Shown here: one piece after another, positions 1 through 5,567 of the stretch
Position numbering within the stretch: position 1 is the stretch's first letter
Layout of the letters: every line of letters starts with the position of its first letter
From: an uncultured Christensenella sp.
Lineage (GTDB): Bacteria > Bacillota > Clostridia > Christensenellales > UBA3700
Assembly (NCBI GenBank): GCA_910584635.1
Contig: CAJUBA010000030.1
Span: forward strand, 1-7,077
DNA length: 7,077 nt
Direction: 5' to 3'
Notes under the pieces: model-generated
Databases searched by the model: none
Seen by the model: the letters and a program-made list of their open reading frames with translations, nothing else
Told to the model about the DNA's origin: nothing
Position numbers and translations under genes: made by a program

Positions 1-2
1 GA

Positions 3-1007
3 TTAGGAGCGGAAGAGATAAGAGGAATAGTATCCGAAACAATGACGGCAATGCTGCCGAATATGCAACAGTATCTACCGCAACAGGCGTCTTCTAATGA
101 TGACCTTGTACAAAAACTTATTGAGCAGAACGATAAAAACGAGGAAAGAATTGAAAAACTCATAAAACAACTCGCCGAGCAAAAGCCTGTCGAGCGAGTT
201 ATAGAAAAAGAAGTCGCAAGCGCAACGGTAAACGATGAAGCGATAAAAAGTCTTATCGAAGGACAAAAAGCGATAATGGAGAAACTTGCCAATTCGCAGT
301 ATCAACCTCAAACGGTTGAAGTACCGGTCGAGAAAGTTGTTGAAAAAGAAGTTCGAGTAGAAGTGCCCGTAGAGAAAATCGTCGAAGTGCCTGTCGAAGT
401 CGAAAAGATAGTCGAGAAAGAGGTAGTAAAGGAAGTACCTGTTGAGGTAGAGAAAATCGTCGAAAAGGAAGTCCGCGTGGAAGTCCCTGTCGAGAAAATA
501 GTAGAGAAAGAGATAGTAAAAGAAGTACCTATCGAAGTGGAAAAGGTAGTCGAGAAGATAGTAGAGATACCTGCCGAAAAACCTGCTCCCAAAGCAAAGG
601 CAACCGCTCCTAGATTGACTCTTGACGAAGCGTACGCAAAACTATCCGCAAAACAAAAGAAGTTCTTCGATACGTTGAAAGAATACGCAATGAGTAAAGA
701 TAAATGTAAGGAGAAGAAATCTACGTACTATATCTTACTTGGACAGTCATCGGTAAATCCGTTGGTAAAACTGACGATAAAGAAAGACTGCACGGTAGCG
801 TTATTCAAGATGGAAGACGAGTATATGAAGGACATCAGAAGGAACGCGGGAAGCGAAGGAACGAAAGTAAAGGTAAAGGAAACTGAATTGATAGTAGGGG
901 ATAGTCAAGCGTTGGCGACGGCGAAAGAGATGATTGACCTTAGGGAGGATCAGATTGAAAGGTATAATGACTATTTGAAGGAGCAACGCTCCATGAAGAA
1001 GAGATAG
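3..1007 (+). CDS. Val/Glu/Lys-rich repeat protein with unrecognised C-terminal domain (5' end probably outside window)
   Basis: Function not recognised. The first in-window Met is at 42, but the frame is open from position 3 and no well-spaced Shine-Dalgarno precedes 42, so the true start is probably upstream of the window. Numbering from Met42 (321 residues): residues 20-85 are charged and coiled-coil-like. Residues 91-179 are degenerate VPVEVEKIVEKEV-type repeats with an underlying 40-residue period (96-135 against 136-175). Residues 180-190 form an Ala/Pro/Lys linker. Residues 191-321 look like a compact domain, beginning LTLDEAYAKLSAKQKKFF, with a beta-rich middle (YYILLG, LVKLTIKKD, TVALFKM) and a basic, helical C-terminus. 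There is no signal peptide or membrane segment in the visible part. The repeats could be a spacer or coiled-coil rod holding the C-terminal domain away from an N-terminal one. The gene ends with TAG and is followed by a strong terminator, so it closes its transcription unit. The reading frame is certain; the role is unknown. Confidence 0.85.
   Translation, partial: LGAEEIRGIVSETMTAMLPNMQQYLPQQASSNDDLVQKLIEQNDKNEERIEKLIKQLAEQKPVERVIEKEVASATVNDEAIKSLIEGQKAIMEKLANSQYQPQTVEVPVEKVVEKEVRVEVPVEKIVEVPVEVEKIVEKEVVKEVPVEVEKIVEKEVRVEVPVEKIVEKEIVKEVPIEVEKVVEKIVEIPAEKPAPKAKATAPRLTLDEAYAKLSAKQKKFFDTLKEYAMSKDKCKEKKSTYYILLGQSSVNPLVKLTIKKDCTVALFKMEDEYMKDIRRNAGSEGTKVKVKETELIVGDSQALATAKEMIDLREDQIERYNDYLKEQRSMKKR
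312..578 (+). repeat. In-frame degenerate peptide repeat (VPVEVEKIVEKEV type)
   Basis: Residues 91-179 of the first gene are built almost only from Val, Glu, Lys, Ile and Pro, alternating V/I with E/K. Two blocks of about 40 residues (96-135 and 136-175) share the segment EVRVEVPVEKIVE exactly, at 348-386 and 468-506. Nine of its 13 codons differ silently between the two copies. This is therefore a protein-level repeat rather than a recent DNA tandem duplication. A weaker related unit (KPVERVIEKEV) occurs earlier, at residues 48-58. Confidence 0.85.
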
Positions 1008-1029
1008 TCCGTTAGACGACATATAGAAT

Positions 1030-1081
1030 TCCGACTAAAATCGAAGAGAAACGGAGATTTTACGCTTGGTCGGAAACACAA
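1030..1081 (+). repeat. Dispersed intergenic repeat, copy 1
   Basis: This 52-bp stretch begins TCCGACTAAAATCGAAG and lies between the stop of the first gene and its terminator. It matches the reverse complement of 5094-5145 at 43 of 52 positions without gaps, including 17 identical bases at its left end. Internally TTCCGAC (1029-1035) is complementary to GTCGGAA (1069-1075), and AAAATC (1037-1042) to GATTTT (1055-1060), so the unit could fold as a stem-loop. It has no coding potential. It may be a small mobile or structured-RNA repeat family of this genome. Confidence 0.6.
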
Positions 1082-1099
1082 CATAGCCTTTTTGTCCTC

Positions 1100-1150
1100 A
1101 GGACGGGACGCGCCCCATAATTATACAAAGCGTCCCGTCCTATTTTTAAT
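1100..1150 (+). terminator. Rho-independent terminator of the first gene
   Basis: A perfect 12-bp stem, AGGACGGGACGC (1100-1111) with GCGTCCCGTCCT (1130-1141), encloses an 18-nt loop and is followed by ATTTTTAAT. The GC-rich stem and T-run on the plus strand suit termination of the rightward gene ending at 1007. Confidence 0.88.
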
Positions 1151-1187
1151 AAAACAGATTAAGTGTCTAGGATATAGAATGAACGGT

Positions 1188-1225
1188 AAAAAAATAGAAC
1201 GGAATTTATTTTCCGTTCTATTTTT
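1188..1225 (-). terminator. Terminator of the groES-groEL operon (probably bidirectional)
   Basis: A 15-bp perfect stem pairs AAAAATAGAACGGAA (1190-1204) with TTCCGTTCTATTTTT (1211-1225) around a 6-nt loop. Both flanks are A/T tracts: A-run at 1188-1194 (a T-run on the minus strand) and T-run at 1221-1225. It lies 22 bp beyond the groEL stop, so it terminates groEL and can also stop readthrough from the convergent first gene. Confidence 0.88.
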
Positions 1226-1247
1226 ATTATGGTTTGAATTTGATTTA

Positions 1248-2873
1248 TTAGTACATTCCTTCGCCCATATTCGGCGCTACGGGAGCAGGCGGTTCGGGAA
1301 TATCCGTTACCAACACTTCCGTAGTAAGCAGGGTAGAAGCCACGCTAGCGGCGTTTTGCAATGCCGAACGCGTTACTTTGGTAGGATCGAGAATACCGTT
1401 TTCAATCATATCTACGTATTTGTCCGTCAATGCGTTGTAGCCGTAAGAATAGCCTTTTTTGCTGTTGAGGATATTGTTTATAACAACTCCGCCGTCAACG
1501 CCCGCGTTGTAGCAGATTTGTTTGATAGGCTCTTCAAGCGCTTTGATTACGCACGATCCGCCCGTCTTTTCGTCGCCTTCGAGAGAATCTACTACGCTCT
1601 TGACTTTCGGTATGATAGAGAGCAGGGCAACGCCGCCGCCCGGTATTACGCCTTCTTCTACAGCCGCGCGAGTAGCGGACAAAGCGTCTTCTATTCTCAA
1701 CTTCTTTTCTTTCATTTCGATTTCCGTAGGAGCGCCGACGTTTATTACCGCTACGCCGCCCGCAAGTTTCGCAAGTCTTTCTTGAAGTTTTTCTTTGTCG
1801 TATTCGGAAGTAGTTTCCGCAATTTGCGATTTGATAGAATTGACTCTTCCCGCGATTGACATTTCGTCGCCGTTACCGCCGACAATAGTCGTGTTGTCTT
1901 TGTCGACTTTGATTTGTTTAGCGCGACCGAGCAAGGAAAGGTTAGTGTCTTTGAGTTCATAACCTATTTCGCTGGAAATCACCGTTCCGCCGGTCAGTAT
2001 CGCAATGTCTTCGAGCATTGCTTTTCTTCTGTCGCCAAAGCCCGGAGCCTTAACCGCAACGCAGTTGAGTATGCCTTTGAGTTTGTTGAGTACGACAGCC
2101 GTCAAAGCGTCGCCGTCCATGTCTTCGCAAATAATGAGAAGTTTAAGACCGTTTTGTACGACTTGTTCAAGTATAGGCATAATGTCTTTACTTGAAGAAA
2201 TCTTCTTGTCGGTAATAAGTATATACGCGTCGTCGAGAACGGCTTCCATTTTATCGGTATTGGTTACCATATAAGCGGAAATATAACCTCTGTCAAACTG
2301 CATACCTTCGACGGTAAGAAGTTCCGTCTTCGTGGACTTGGATTCGTCTACGGATATAACGCCGTCTTTGCCTACAATTTCCATAGCCTTGGAAATATAT
2401 TCGCCAATGGTTTCGTCAGCAGCCGATACGCTCGCTACTTGAGAAATAGCGGCGGAGGAGTCGATAGGCTTGGATATTGCTTTCAACTCTTCTACAACCG
2501 CGTCGGCAACCTTGTTGATACCTTTTTTCAGAATCATCGGGTTGGCGCCTGCCGCTACGTTTTTGAGTCCTTCTTTGATTATAGCCTGAGCGAGTACGCA
2601 AGCGGTGGTAGTACCGTCGCCCGCAACATCGTTGGTTTTAATAGACACTTCTTTTATGAGTTGAGCGCCCATATTCTCGAAAGAATCTTCGAGTTCTATC
2701 TCTTTTGCGATAGTAACGCCGTCGTTTGTGATAAGGGGAGCGCCGTATTTTTTGTCCAATACAACGTTGCGTCCCTTAGGACCGATAGTAATTTTAACCG
2801 CGTTTGCAACCGCGTTTACGCCTGCTTCTAGGCTTCTTCTGGCTTCTTCGCCGTATTTGAATTTCTTAGCCAT
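1248..2873 (-). CDS. groEL: Chaperonin GroEL (Hsp60, large subunit)
   Basis: This is the ATP-driven folding chamber subunit. It forms double heptameric rings in the cytoplasm and works with the GroES lid. The 541-residue length is normal for the family. Visible hallmarks are the N-terminal equatorial ATP-binding segments (GPKGRNVVLD at 31-40, AGDGTTTA at 84-91 with Asp86), an apical domain around residues 190-373, the catalytic Asp396 in RIEDALSATR, and the cpn60 signature AAVEEGVIPGGG at 403-414. The start is set by MAKKFKYGEEAR, which aligns with the family N-terminus, and by GGAGGG (2883-2888) nine bases upstream. It lies 19 bp downstream of groES and is co-transcribed with it. One oddity is the C-terminus, PPAPVAPNMGEGMY, which lacks the usual GGM-repeat tail. 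All key residues are intact. Confidence 0.99.
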   Translation of the reverse strand: MAKKFKYGEEARRSLEAGVNAVANAVKITIGPKGRNVVLDKKYGAPLITNDGVTIAKEIELEDSFENMGAQLIKEVSIKTNDVAGDGTTTACVLAQAIIKEGLKNVAAGANPMILKKGINKVADAVVEELKAISKPIDSSAAISQVASVSAADETIGEYISKAMEIVGKDGVISVDESKSTKTELLTVEGMQFDRGYISAYMVTNTDKMEAVLDDAYILITDKKISSSKDIMPILEQVVQNGLKLLIICEDMDGDALTAVVLNKLKGILNCVAVKAPGFGDRRKAMLEDIAILTGGTVISSEIGYELKDTNLSLLGRAKQIKVDKDNTTIVGGNGDEMSIAGRVNSIKSQIAETTSEYDKEKLQERLAKLAGGVAVINVGAPTEIEMKEKKLRIEDALSATRAAVEEGVIPGGGVALLSIIPKVKSVVDSLEGDEKTGGSCVIKALEEPIKQICYNAGVDGGVVINNILNSKKGYSYGYNALTDKYVDMIENGILDPTKVTRSALQNAASVASTLLTTEVLVTDIPEPPAPVAPNMGEGMY

Positions 2874-2892
2874 AGTTCATATCCCTCCGAAA

Positions 2893-3180
2893 TTAGTTTT
2901 CGACTATTGCAAGCACGTCGCTCTGTTTGAGGATAGTAACTTCCTCTCCGTCGAGTTTGAAATCGCTGCCCGCATACTTATTGTAGAGTACGGTGTCGCC
3001 GACTTTGATTTGCATGACGACTTCTTTACCGTCGATAGTTCCGCCCGGACCTACCGCGAGAACTTTTGCCATCTGCGGTTTTTCCTGCGCGGAATCCGGC
3101 AAGACAAGTCCGCTCGAAGTCTTTGTTGCGCTTTGCACTTCCTGAATAACAATTCTGTCAAATAATGGTTTTATTTTCAT
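2893..3180 (-). CDS. groES: Co-chaperonin GroES (Hsp10)
   Basis: This is the heptameric lid of the GroEL chamber; it binds the GroEL apical domains in the presence of nucleotide. The 95 residues are full length. The N-terminus KPLFDRIVI is typical. The mobile loop is at about residues 16-33, with the GLVLP contact motif at 24-28. AVGPGG at 42-47 falls in the roof loop, and the C-terminal strands VGDTVLYNKYAG and LKQSDVLAIVEN match the family. The ATG is preceded nine bases upstream by AGGAGG (3190-3195, minus strand), a strong ribosome binding site. It is the first gene of the groES-groEL operon, driven by the promoter at 3236-3264 and controlled by the CIRCE element in its leader. Confidence 0.99.
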   Translation of the reverse strand: MKIKPLFDRIVIQEVQSATKTSSGLVLPDSAQEKPQMAKVLAVGPGGTIDGKEVVMQIKVGDTVLYNKYAGSDFKLDGEEVTILKQSDVLAIVEN

Positions 3181-3200
3181 AAATAAATACCTCCTTTATT

Positions 3201-3227
3201 TTAGCACTCGAACCTATCGACTGCTAA
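3201..3227 (-). promoter_or_regulatory. CIRCE operator (HrcA binding site)
   Basis: On the plus strand TTAGCACTC (3201-3209), a 9-bp spacer and GACTGCTAA (3219-3227) form the classical CIRCE layout (TTAGCACTC-N9-GAGTGCTAA). There is one departure from consensus, a C in place of G at 3221. It sits just downstream of the predicted transcription start and upstream of the groES ribosome binding site. HrcA would therefore repress the operon here, with release on heat shock. The hrcA gene is not in the window. Confidence 0.93.
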
Positions 3228-3235
3228 CAAATGTA

Positions 3236-3264
3236 ATTATAGCACCAAAAAAACAAGTTGTAAA
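3236..3264 (-). promoter_or_regulatory. Housekeeping-sigma promoter of groES-groEL
   Basis: On the minus strand a -35 box TTTACA (3259-3264), a 17-bp spacer and a perfect -10 box TATAAT (3236-3241) precede the CIRCE element. Transcription would start at about 3229, at the upstream edge of the CIRCE. Confidence 0.88.
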
Positions 3265-3325
3265 TATTTTTGTGTAAAATCTTTCCAATATTTTTCGAGA
3301 TTTTTGGCAGAAAAAATTTTAATTG

Positions 3326-3354
3326 TTGTAATCAAAGAATTTTTATGCTATCAT
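3326..3354 (+). promoter_or_regulatory. Probable promoter of the dCMP deaminase gene
   Basis: TTGTAA (3326-3331), a 17-bp spacer and TATCAT (3349-3354), with an extended -10 TG at 3346-3347. It diverges from the groES promoter about 60 bp away. A TATAAT at 3371-3376 is an alternative -10, but no -35 is suitably spaced from it. Confidence 0.5.
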
Positions 3355-3421
3355 ATTTATATAAATAATATATAATCAATATTATATGAAAATTTGAGAT
3401 AAAGGATAAGCGGGTATACCA

Positions 3422-3871
3422 ATGAATAAATGGGATGATAGATTTATGCAAATGGCGGAAACGGTCGCGGACTGGTCGAGTTGTTTTAAGGCGGACAGAC
3501 ACGTTGGAGCCGTCATTGTTAAAGATAAAAGAATACTTACGACAGGTTACAACGGCGCTTCGTCGGGAATTCTGTCTTGCGTGGAAAAGGGAGAATGTCT
3601 TAGAGTAAAACTCGGAATAGAGTCGGGTACAAGACATGAATTGTGTTACGCTGTGCATGCGGAACAAAATGCGATTATTCAGGCGGCGAAGTTGGGAGTT
3701 TCGGTTGACGGAGCGACGCTGTACTGTACGCACCAACCTTGCGTTATCTGCGCAAAAATGATTATCAACGCAGGAATTAAACGCGTTGTTTACAAATACG
3801 GATATCCGGATGAATTTTCCATGAGTTTGTTCAAACAGGCGGAAGTAACGGTAGAAAAGTACGAAGCGTAA
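3422..3871 (+). CDS. Deoxycytidylate (dCMP) deaminase, ComEB type
   Basis: This zinc-dependent cytoplasmic enzyme converts dCMP to dUMP and so feeds thymidylate synthesis. The 149 residues match the family. The zinc site is clear: His79 and catalytic Glu81 in CYAVHAEQNAI (75-85), and Cys107 and Cys110 in HQPCVICAKMI (104-114). The N-terminal block WDDRFMQMAE through HVGAVIVKDKRI and the GYNG motif at 42-45 are typical of dCMP deaminases rather than cytidine or tRNA-adenosine deaminases. The start at 3422 retains the conserved N-terminal W..RFM motif. The ribosome binding site is poor: the only candidate, AAAGGA (3401-3406), is 15 bases away. The gene appears monocistronic, diverges from groES and has its own terminator at 3944-3982. 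The family assignment is secure; in vivo substrate preference is inferred. The symbols comEB or dcd are sometimes used. Confidence 0.93.
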   Translation: MNKWDDRFMQMAETVADWSSCFKADRHVGAVIVKDKRILTTGYNGASSGILSCVEKGECLRVKLGIESGTRHELCYAVHAEQNAIIQAAKLGVSVDGATLYCTHQPCVICAKMIINAGIKRVVYKYGYPDEFSMSLFKQAEVTVEKYEA

Positions 3872-3943
3872 ATTATTAAAAAGTAGCGAACGTTTTGTCA
3901 GGGTAAGAGCCGTTGTATAGCGGCAGGTTAAATATATAAAAAA

Positions 3944-3982
3944 GATACGGATGGGCAAACGCCTATCCGTATCATTATTTTG
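3944..3982 (+). terminator. Terminator of the dCMP deaminase gene
   Basis: A 13-bp stem, GATACGGATGGGC (3944-3956) with GCCTATCCGTATC (3961-3973), contains one G-U pair, has a 4-nt AAAC loop and is followed by ATTATTTTG. The preceding run of A (3938-3943) may allow some action in the opposite direction. Confidence 0.88.
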
Positions 3983-4006
3983 CAAAGAATTTTATATATT
4001 CTCCTC

Positions 4007-4012
4007 TATAAT
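4007..4012 (+). promoter_or_regulatory. Candidate -10 box for the SPOR-like membrane protein gene
   Basis: TATAAT lies 45 bp upstream of the ATG at 4058 and just after the preceding terminator, where a promoter is needed. No convincing -35 is at the proper spacing (TTGCAA at 3980-3985 is 21 bp away), so this is tentative. Confidence 0.35.
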
Positions 4013-4057
4013 CGGATAGGATTACATAAATAGATTTACTGCGACATAATCTATACT

Positions 4058-5059
4058 ATGGATTACAGTAATTATTATCTTAAAAATTATTATAAGAATA
4101 AAAACGGCAACAGAGAAAGCCAATCGCCTGAACAGAAAATGTATGAAGAAAGCCGCGAAGAAAGTCAGACTCAAGCCGGCGACTATTACGACGACGGTAA
4201 GGTGGAAATCGAAGTGGTTCCTCAACTTACGAGCATGGTTCAGACTAATTATGAAATCGGAGATGACGACGACGCGATTATAGACATACTACCTCAATCT
4301 TACGATAGAGGGGATTCAAAACGCAAGAGTTGGATTATGAGCCTTGCTATAATCACTTGTCTTTTGCTGACCGTAGTTATCGGCGATTTTGCAACAAACG
4401 GGGCGTTGCTAGCGAAAGTATCGTCGCTTTACCGTGAACAAGCGACGCCGAAAAGCGGTTTCTACGCGATTGTACTTAAATCCGCCGATAGTTATTCCAA
4501 CGCCAGAATTTACGCCGATCAGATAAGATTAGTAGGGGGCGCGGGGTATATTGTCAAAAGCGGAGAAAAATATTTGATTGTAGGCGATATATACGACGAT
4601 TTGAACGAAGCGAACGCAGTAGTCGAAAAAAACGAAGGAAGTCAACTGATAAGTTATGAAATCGAAGAGATAGACTTCGAAAAGATATTTGCCGACAATT
4701 CGCCTCTTATGCAGAGTATGGGCGGTTATTCAGTCGCTATCGTAAATCAACTTGCAAAGATAGGCGAGTCTTTGAGCGCCCAACAGATTGATAAACAAGC
4801 CGCTATCGACCAAATCGAGAATATCAGAGAAAATTTGCAAATACAGTTTGACGAACTTTCTTCTGAAAGCGGGGCGGAGAATTCTCTTGTCAAAACGCTC
4901 TTAAGCGACGTCAACGTGTCTTTGGGATTACTATCCAACTTGTGTTCGGACAGTATCAGCCGTCCCAACTTGATTTGCGATATAAGATTCACGAAATTTC
5001 AGTTGATATTGAATTACGTCGCTTTTTCGCAGTCGGCAAAAGATACGGCAAAGAAATAA
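4058..5059 (+). CDS. Single-pass membrane protein with SPOR-like domain
   Basis: Exact function not recognised. The 333 residues divide into four parts. Residues 1-90 are a hydrophilic, acidic, Tyr-rich N-terminus (for example GDDDDAIIDIL at 68-78) ending in RGDSKRKSW. One transmembrane helix spans about 92-112 (IMSLAIITCLLLTVVIG). The basic residues just before it predict an N-in, C-out topology. Residues 133-205 (GFYAIVLKSADSYSNAR ... GAGYIVKSGEKYLIVGDIYDD) have the beta-alpha-beta pattern of SPOR domains, which bind denuded peptidoglycan at division or forespore septa. Residues 215-330 form a helical tail. This plan resembles SpoIIB-like and other SPOR cell-envelope proteins, so a septal or sporulation role is plausible but inferred. 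The ATG at 4058 has no good Shine-Dalgarno. The gene stands alone between the terminator at 3944-3982 and the repeat-rich gap at 5060-5567. Confidence 0.85.
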   Translation: MDYSNYYLKNYYKNKNGNRESQSPEQKMYEESREESQTQAGDYYDDGKVEIEVVPQLTSMVQTNYEIGDDDDAIIDILPQSYDRGDSKRKSWIMSLAIITCLLLTVVIGDFATNGALLAKVSSLYREQATPKSGFYAIVLKSADSYSNARIYADQIRLVGGAGYIVKSGEKYLIVGDIYDDLNEANAVVEKNEGSQLISYEIEEIDFEKIFADNSPLMQSMGGYSVAIVNQLAKIGESLSAQQIDKQAAIDQIENIRENLQIQFDELSSESGAENSLVKTLLSDVNVSLGLLSNLCSDSISRPNLICDIRFTKFQLILNYVAFSQSAKDTAKK

Positions 5060-5066
5060 TTAAGAC

Positions 5067-5102
5067 CAAGTGCGAAATCTGATTTAGTCCGACTTGTTTT
5101 TT
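5067..5102 (+). terminator. Possible weak terminator of the SPOR-like gene
   Basis: CAAGT (5067-5071) can pair with ACTTG (5092-5096), followed directly by TTTTTT (5097-5102). An inner AAATC/GATTT pairing may add stability. The stem is short, and part of it overlaps the dispersed repeat, so the call is tentative. Confidence 0.35.
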
Positions 5103-5145
5103 CGACCAGTCATAAAGTCTTTGTTTCACTTCGATTTTAGTCGGA
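5094..5145 (-). repeat. Dispersed intergenic repeat, copy 2 (inverted)
   Basis: Read on the minus strand, this segment matches 1030-1081 at 43 of 52 positions, with 17 identical bases at 5129-5145. Here the ends AGTCCGACT (5086-5094) and AGTCGGACT (5139-5147) form a perfect 9-bp inverted repeat, so this copy too can fold on itself. It lies just beyond the 3' end of the SPOR-like gene, as copy 1 lies just beyond the 3' end of the first gene, but in the opposite orientation to its host gene. Confidence 0.6.
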
Positions 5146-5180
5146 CTTAATTATAAGAATAGACTGTCGGAATAGGACTT

Positions 5181-5276
5181 AGATATTTCGAATTCGCTGT
5201 CGCTTCGCACAATATGACGGGAGAGTTAACAAAGCATCGTTTATCCATCCGTCATTTTAGCGCAGTCGAAGAATCT
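5181..5276. repeat. REP-like imperfect palindrome
   Basis: The right arm CCGTCATTTTAGCGCAGTCG (5249-5268), followed by AAGAATCT (5269-5276), resembles the GTCATTCTGAGCGAAGTCG-AAGAATCT intergenic repeat that recurs in many bacterial genomes. The left arm (5181-5220), beginning AGATATTTCG and ending TATGACGG, looks like its degenerate reverse complement. TGACGG at 5215-5220 pairs exactly with CCGTCA at 5249-5254. The link to that repeat family is from memory, not a search. Confidence 0.5.
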
Positions 5277-5410
5277 AGTCTAATGCCGTAGGCTATCAGT
5301 TTAACATTTACTCACAAAATTTTAGCAAATTTTCATTAACCTATACTTATATTTTTCGAAATTTGGTAAAAAAATAATAAAAAAATCGACAAATAGCAAA
5401 AAATTCCAAA

Positions 5411-5539
5411 AAAAGTGTACTTTTCCTGACTGTGAATTTATGTCGAAAATGATGTAAAATACGACATAATTATACAGATATATTATACAAAATCCCCTTG
5501 TCGAATTCAAGAGAATTGGGTCAGGAAAAGTACACTTTT
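5411..5539. repeat. 129-bp segment bounded by a 20-bp perfect inverted repeat
   Basis: AAAAGTGTACTTTTCCTGAC at 5411-5430 recurs as its exact reverse complement at 5520-5539. The 89 bp between the arms are AT-rich and non-coding. No target-site duplication is evident. The layout would suit a MITE or the remnant of an insertion sequence, or paired binding sites for a regulator of the downstream surface gene. Confidence 0.65.
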
Positions 5540-5546
5540 CCTGACC
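5519..5546 (+). promoter_or_regulatory. Near-perfect hairpin/palindrome in the leader of the surface-protein gene
   Basis: GGTCAGGAAAAGT (5519-5531) and ACTTTTCCTGACC (5534-5546) are perfectly complementary around a 2-nt centre. It contains the right arm of the 20-bp inverted repeat plus a second, direct copy of ACTTTTCCTGAC, also present at 5419-5430. It ends 21 bp before the ATG at 5568. No T-run follows it, so it is not a typical terminator. An operator, an RNA stem in the leader, or a transposon end are all possible. Confidence 0.55.
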
Positions 5547-5567
5547 GTATACAAAAACGGGGTTAAA

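Larger units (their letters stand above)
5060..5567. other. 508-bp gene-free, repeat-rich intergenic region
   Basis: No credible gene lies between the stop at 5057-5059 and the ATG at 5568. The longest minus-strand frame (5322-5510, 62 codons) is Phe/Ile/Tyr-rich, as translated AT-rich DNA is, and lacks a ribosome binding site. The left half holds a weak terminator, the inverted dispersed repeat and a REP-like palindrome. From about 5300 the sequence becomes markedly AT-rich and contains the 20-bp inverted repeat and the hairpin before the surface-protein gene. No confident promoter for that gene was found. Confidence 0.8.

Noticed and set aside
315..570. CRISPR-like regularly spaced repeats
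   Set aside because: The periodicity is coding and in frame, the DNA copies differ at most silent sites, and there are no unique spacers.
308..592. Minus-strand Ser/Thr/Phe repeat protein of 94 codons
   Set aside because: It is the reverse reading of the V/E/K/P repeat and has no independent support.
1092..1859. Long plus-strand open frame (255 codons) antisense to groEL
   Set aside because: It overlaps the fully conserved groEL gene, begins inside a terminator hairpin, and its product is Arg/Phe/Tyr-rich with no recognisable domain, as expected of a shadow frame.
3332..3985. 217-codon minus-strand open frame antisense to the dCMP deaminase
   Set aside because: The deaminase on the other strand has all its catalytic motifs. 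The antisense frame begins within the terminator and shows no domain.
4043..4055. Shared CGACATAAT motif at 4043-4051 and 5462-5470 as a possible common promoter element
   Set aside because: It is only nine AT-rich bases, with no consistent spacing to a start codon or a partner box.
5322..5510. 62-codon minus-strand open frame in the intergenic gap
   Set aside because: It consists of Phe/Ile/Tyr-rich AT-derived sequence, has no Shine-Dalgarno, and is crossed by the left arm of the inverted repeat.
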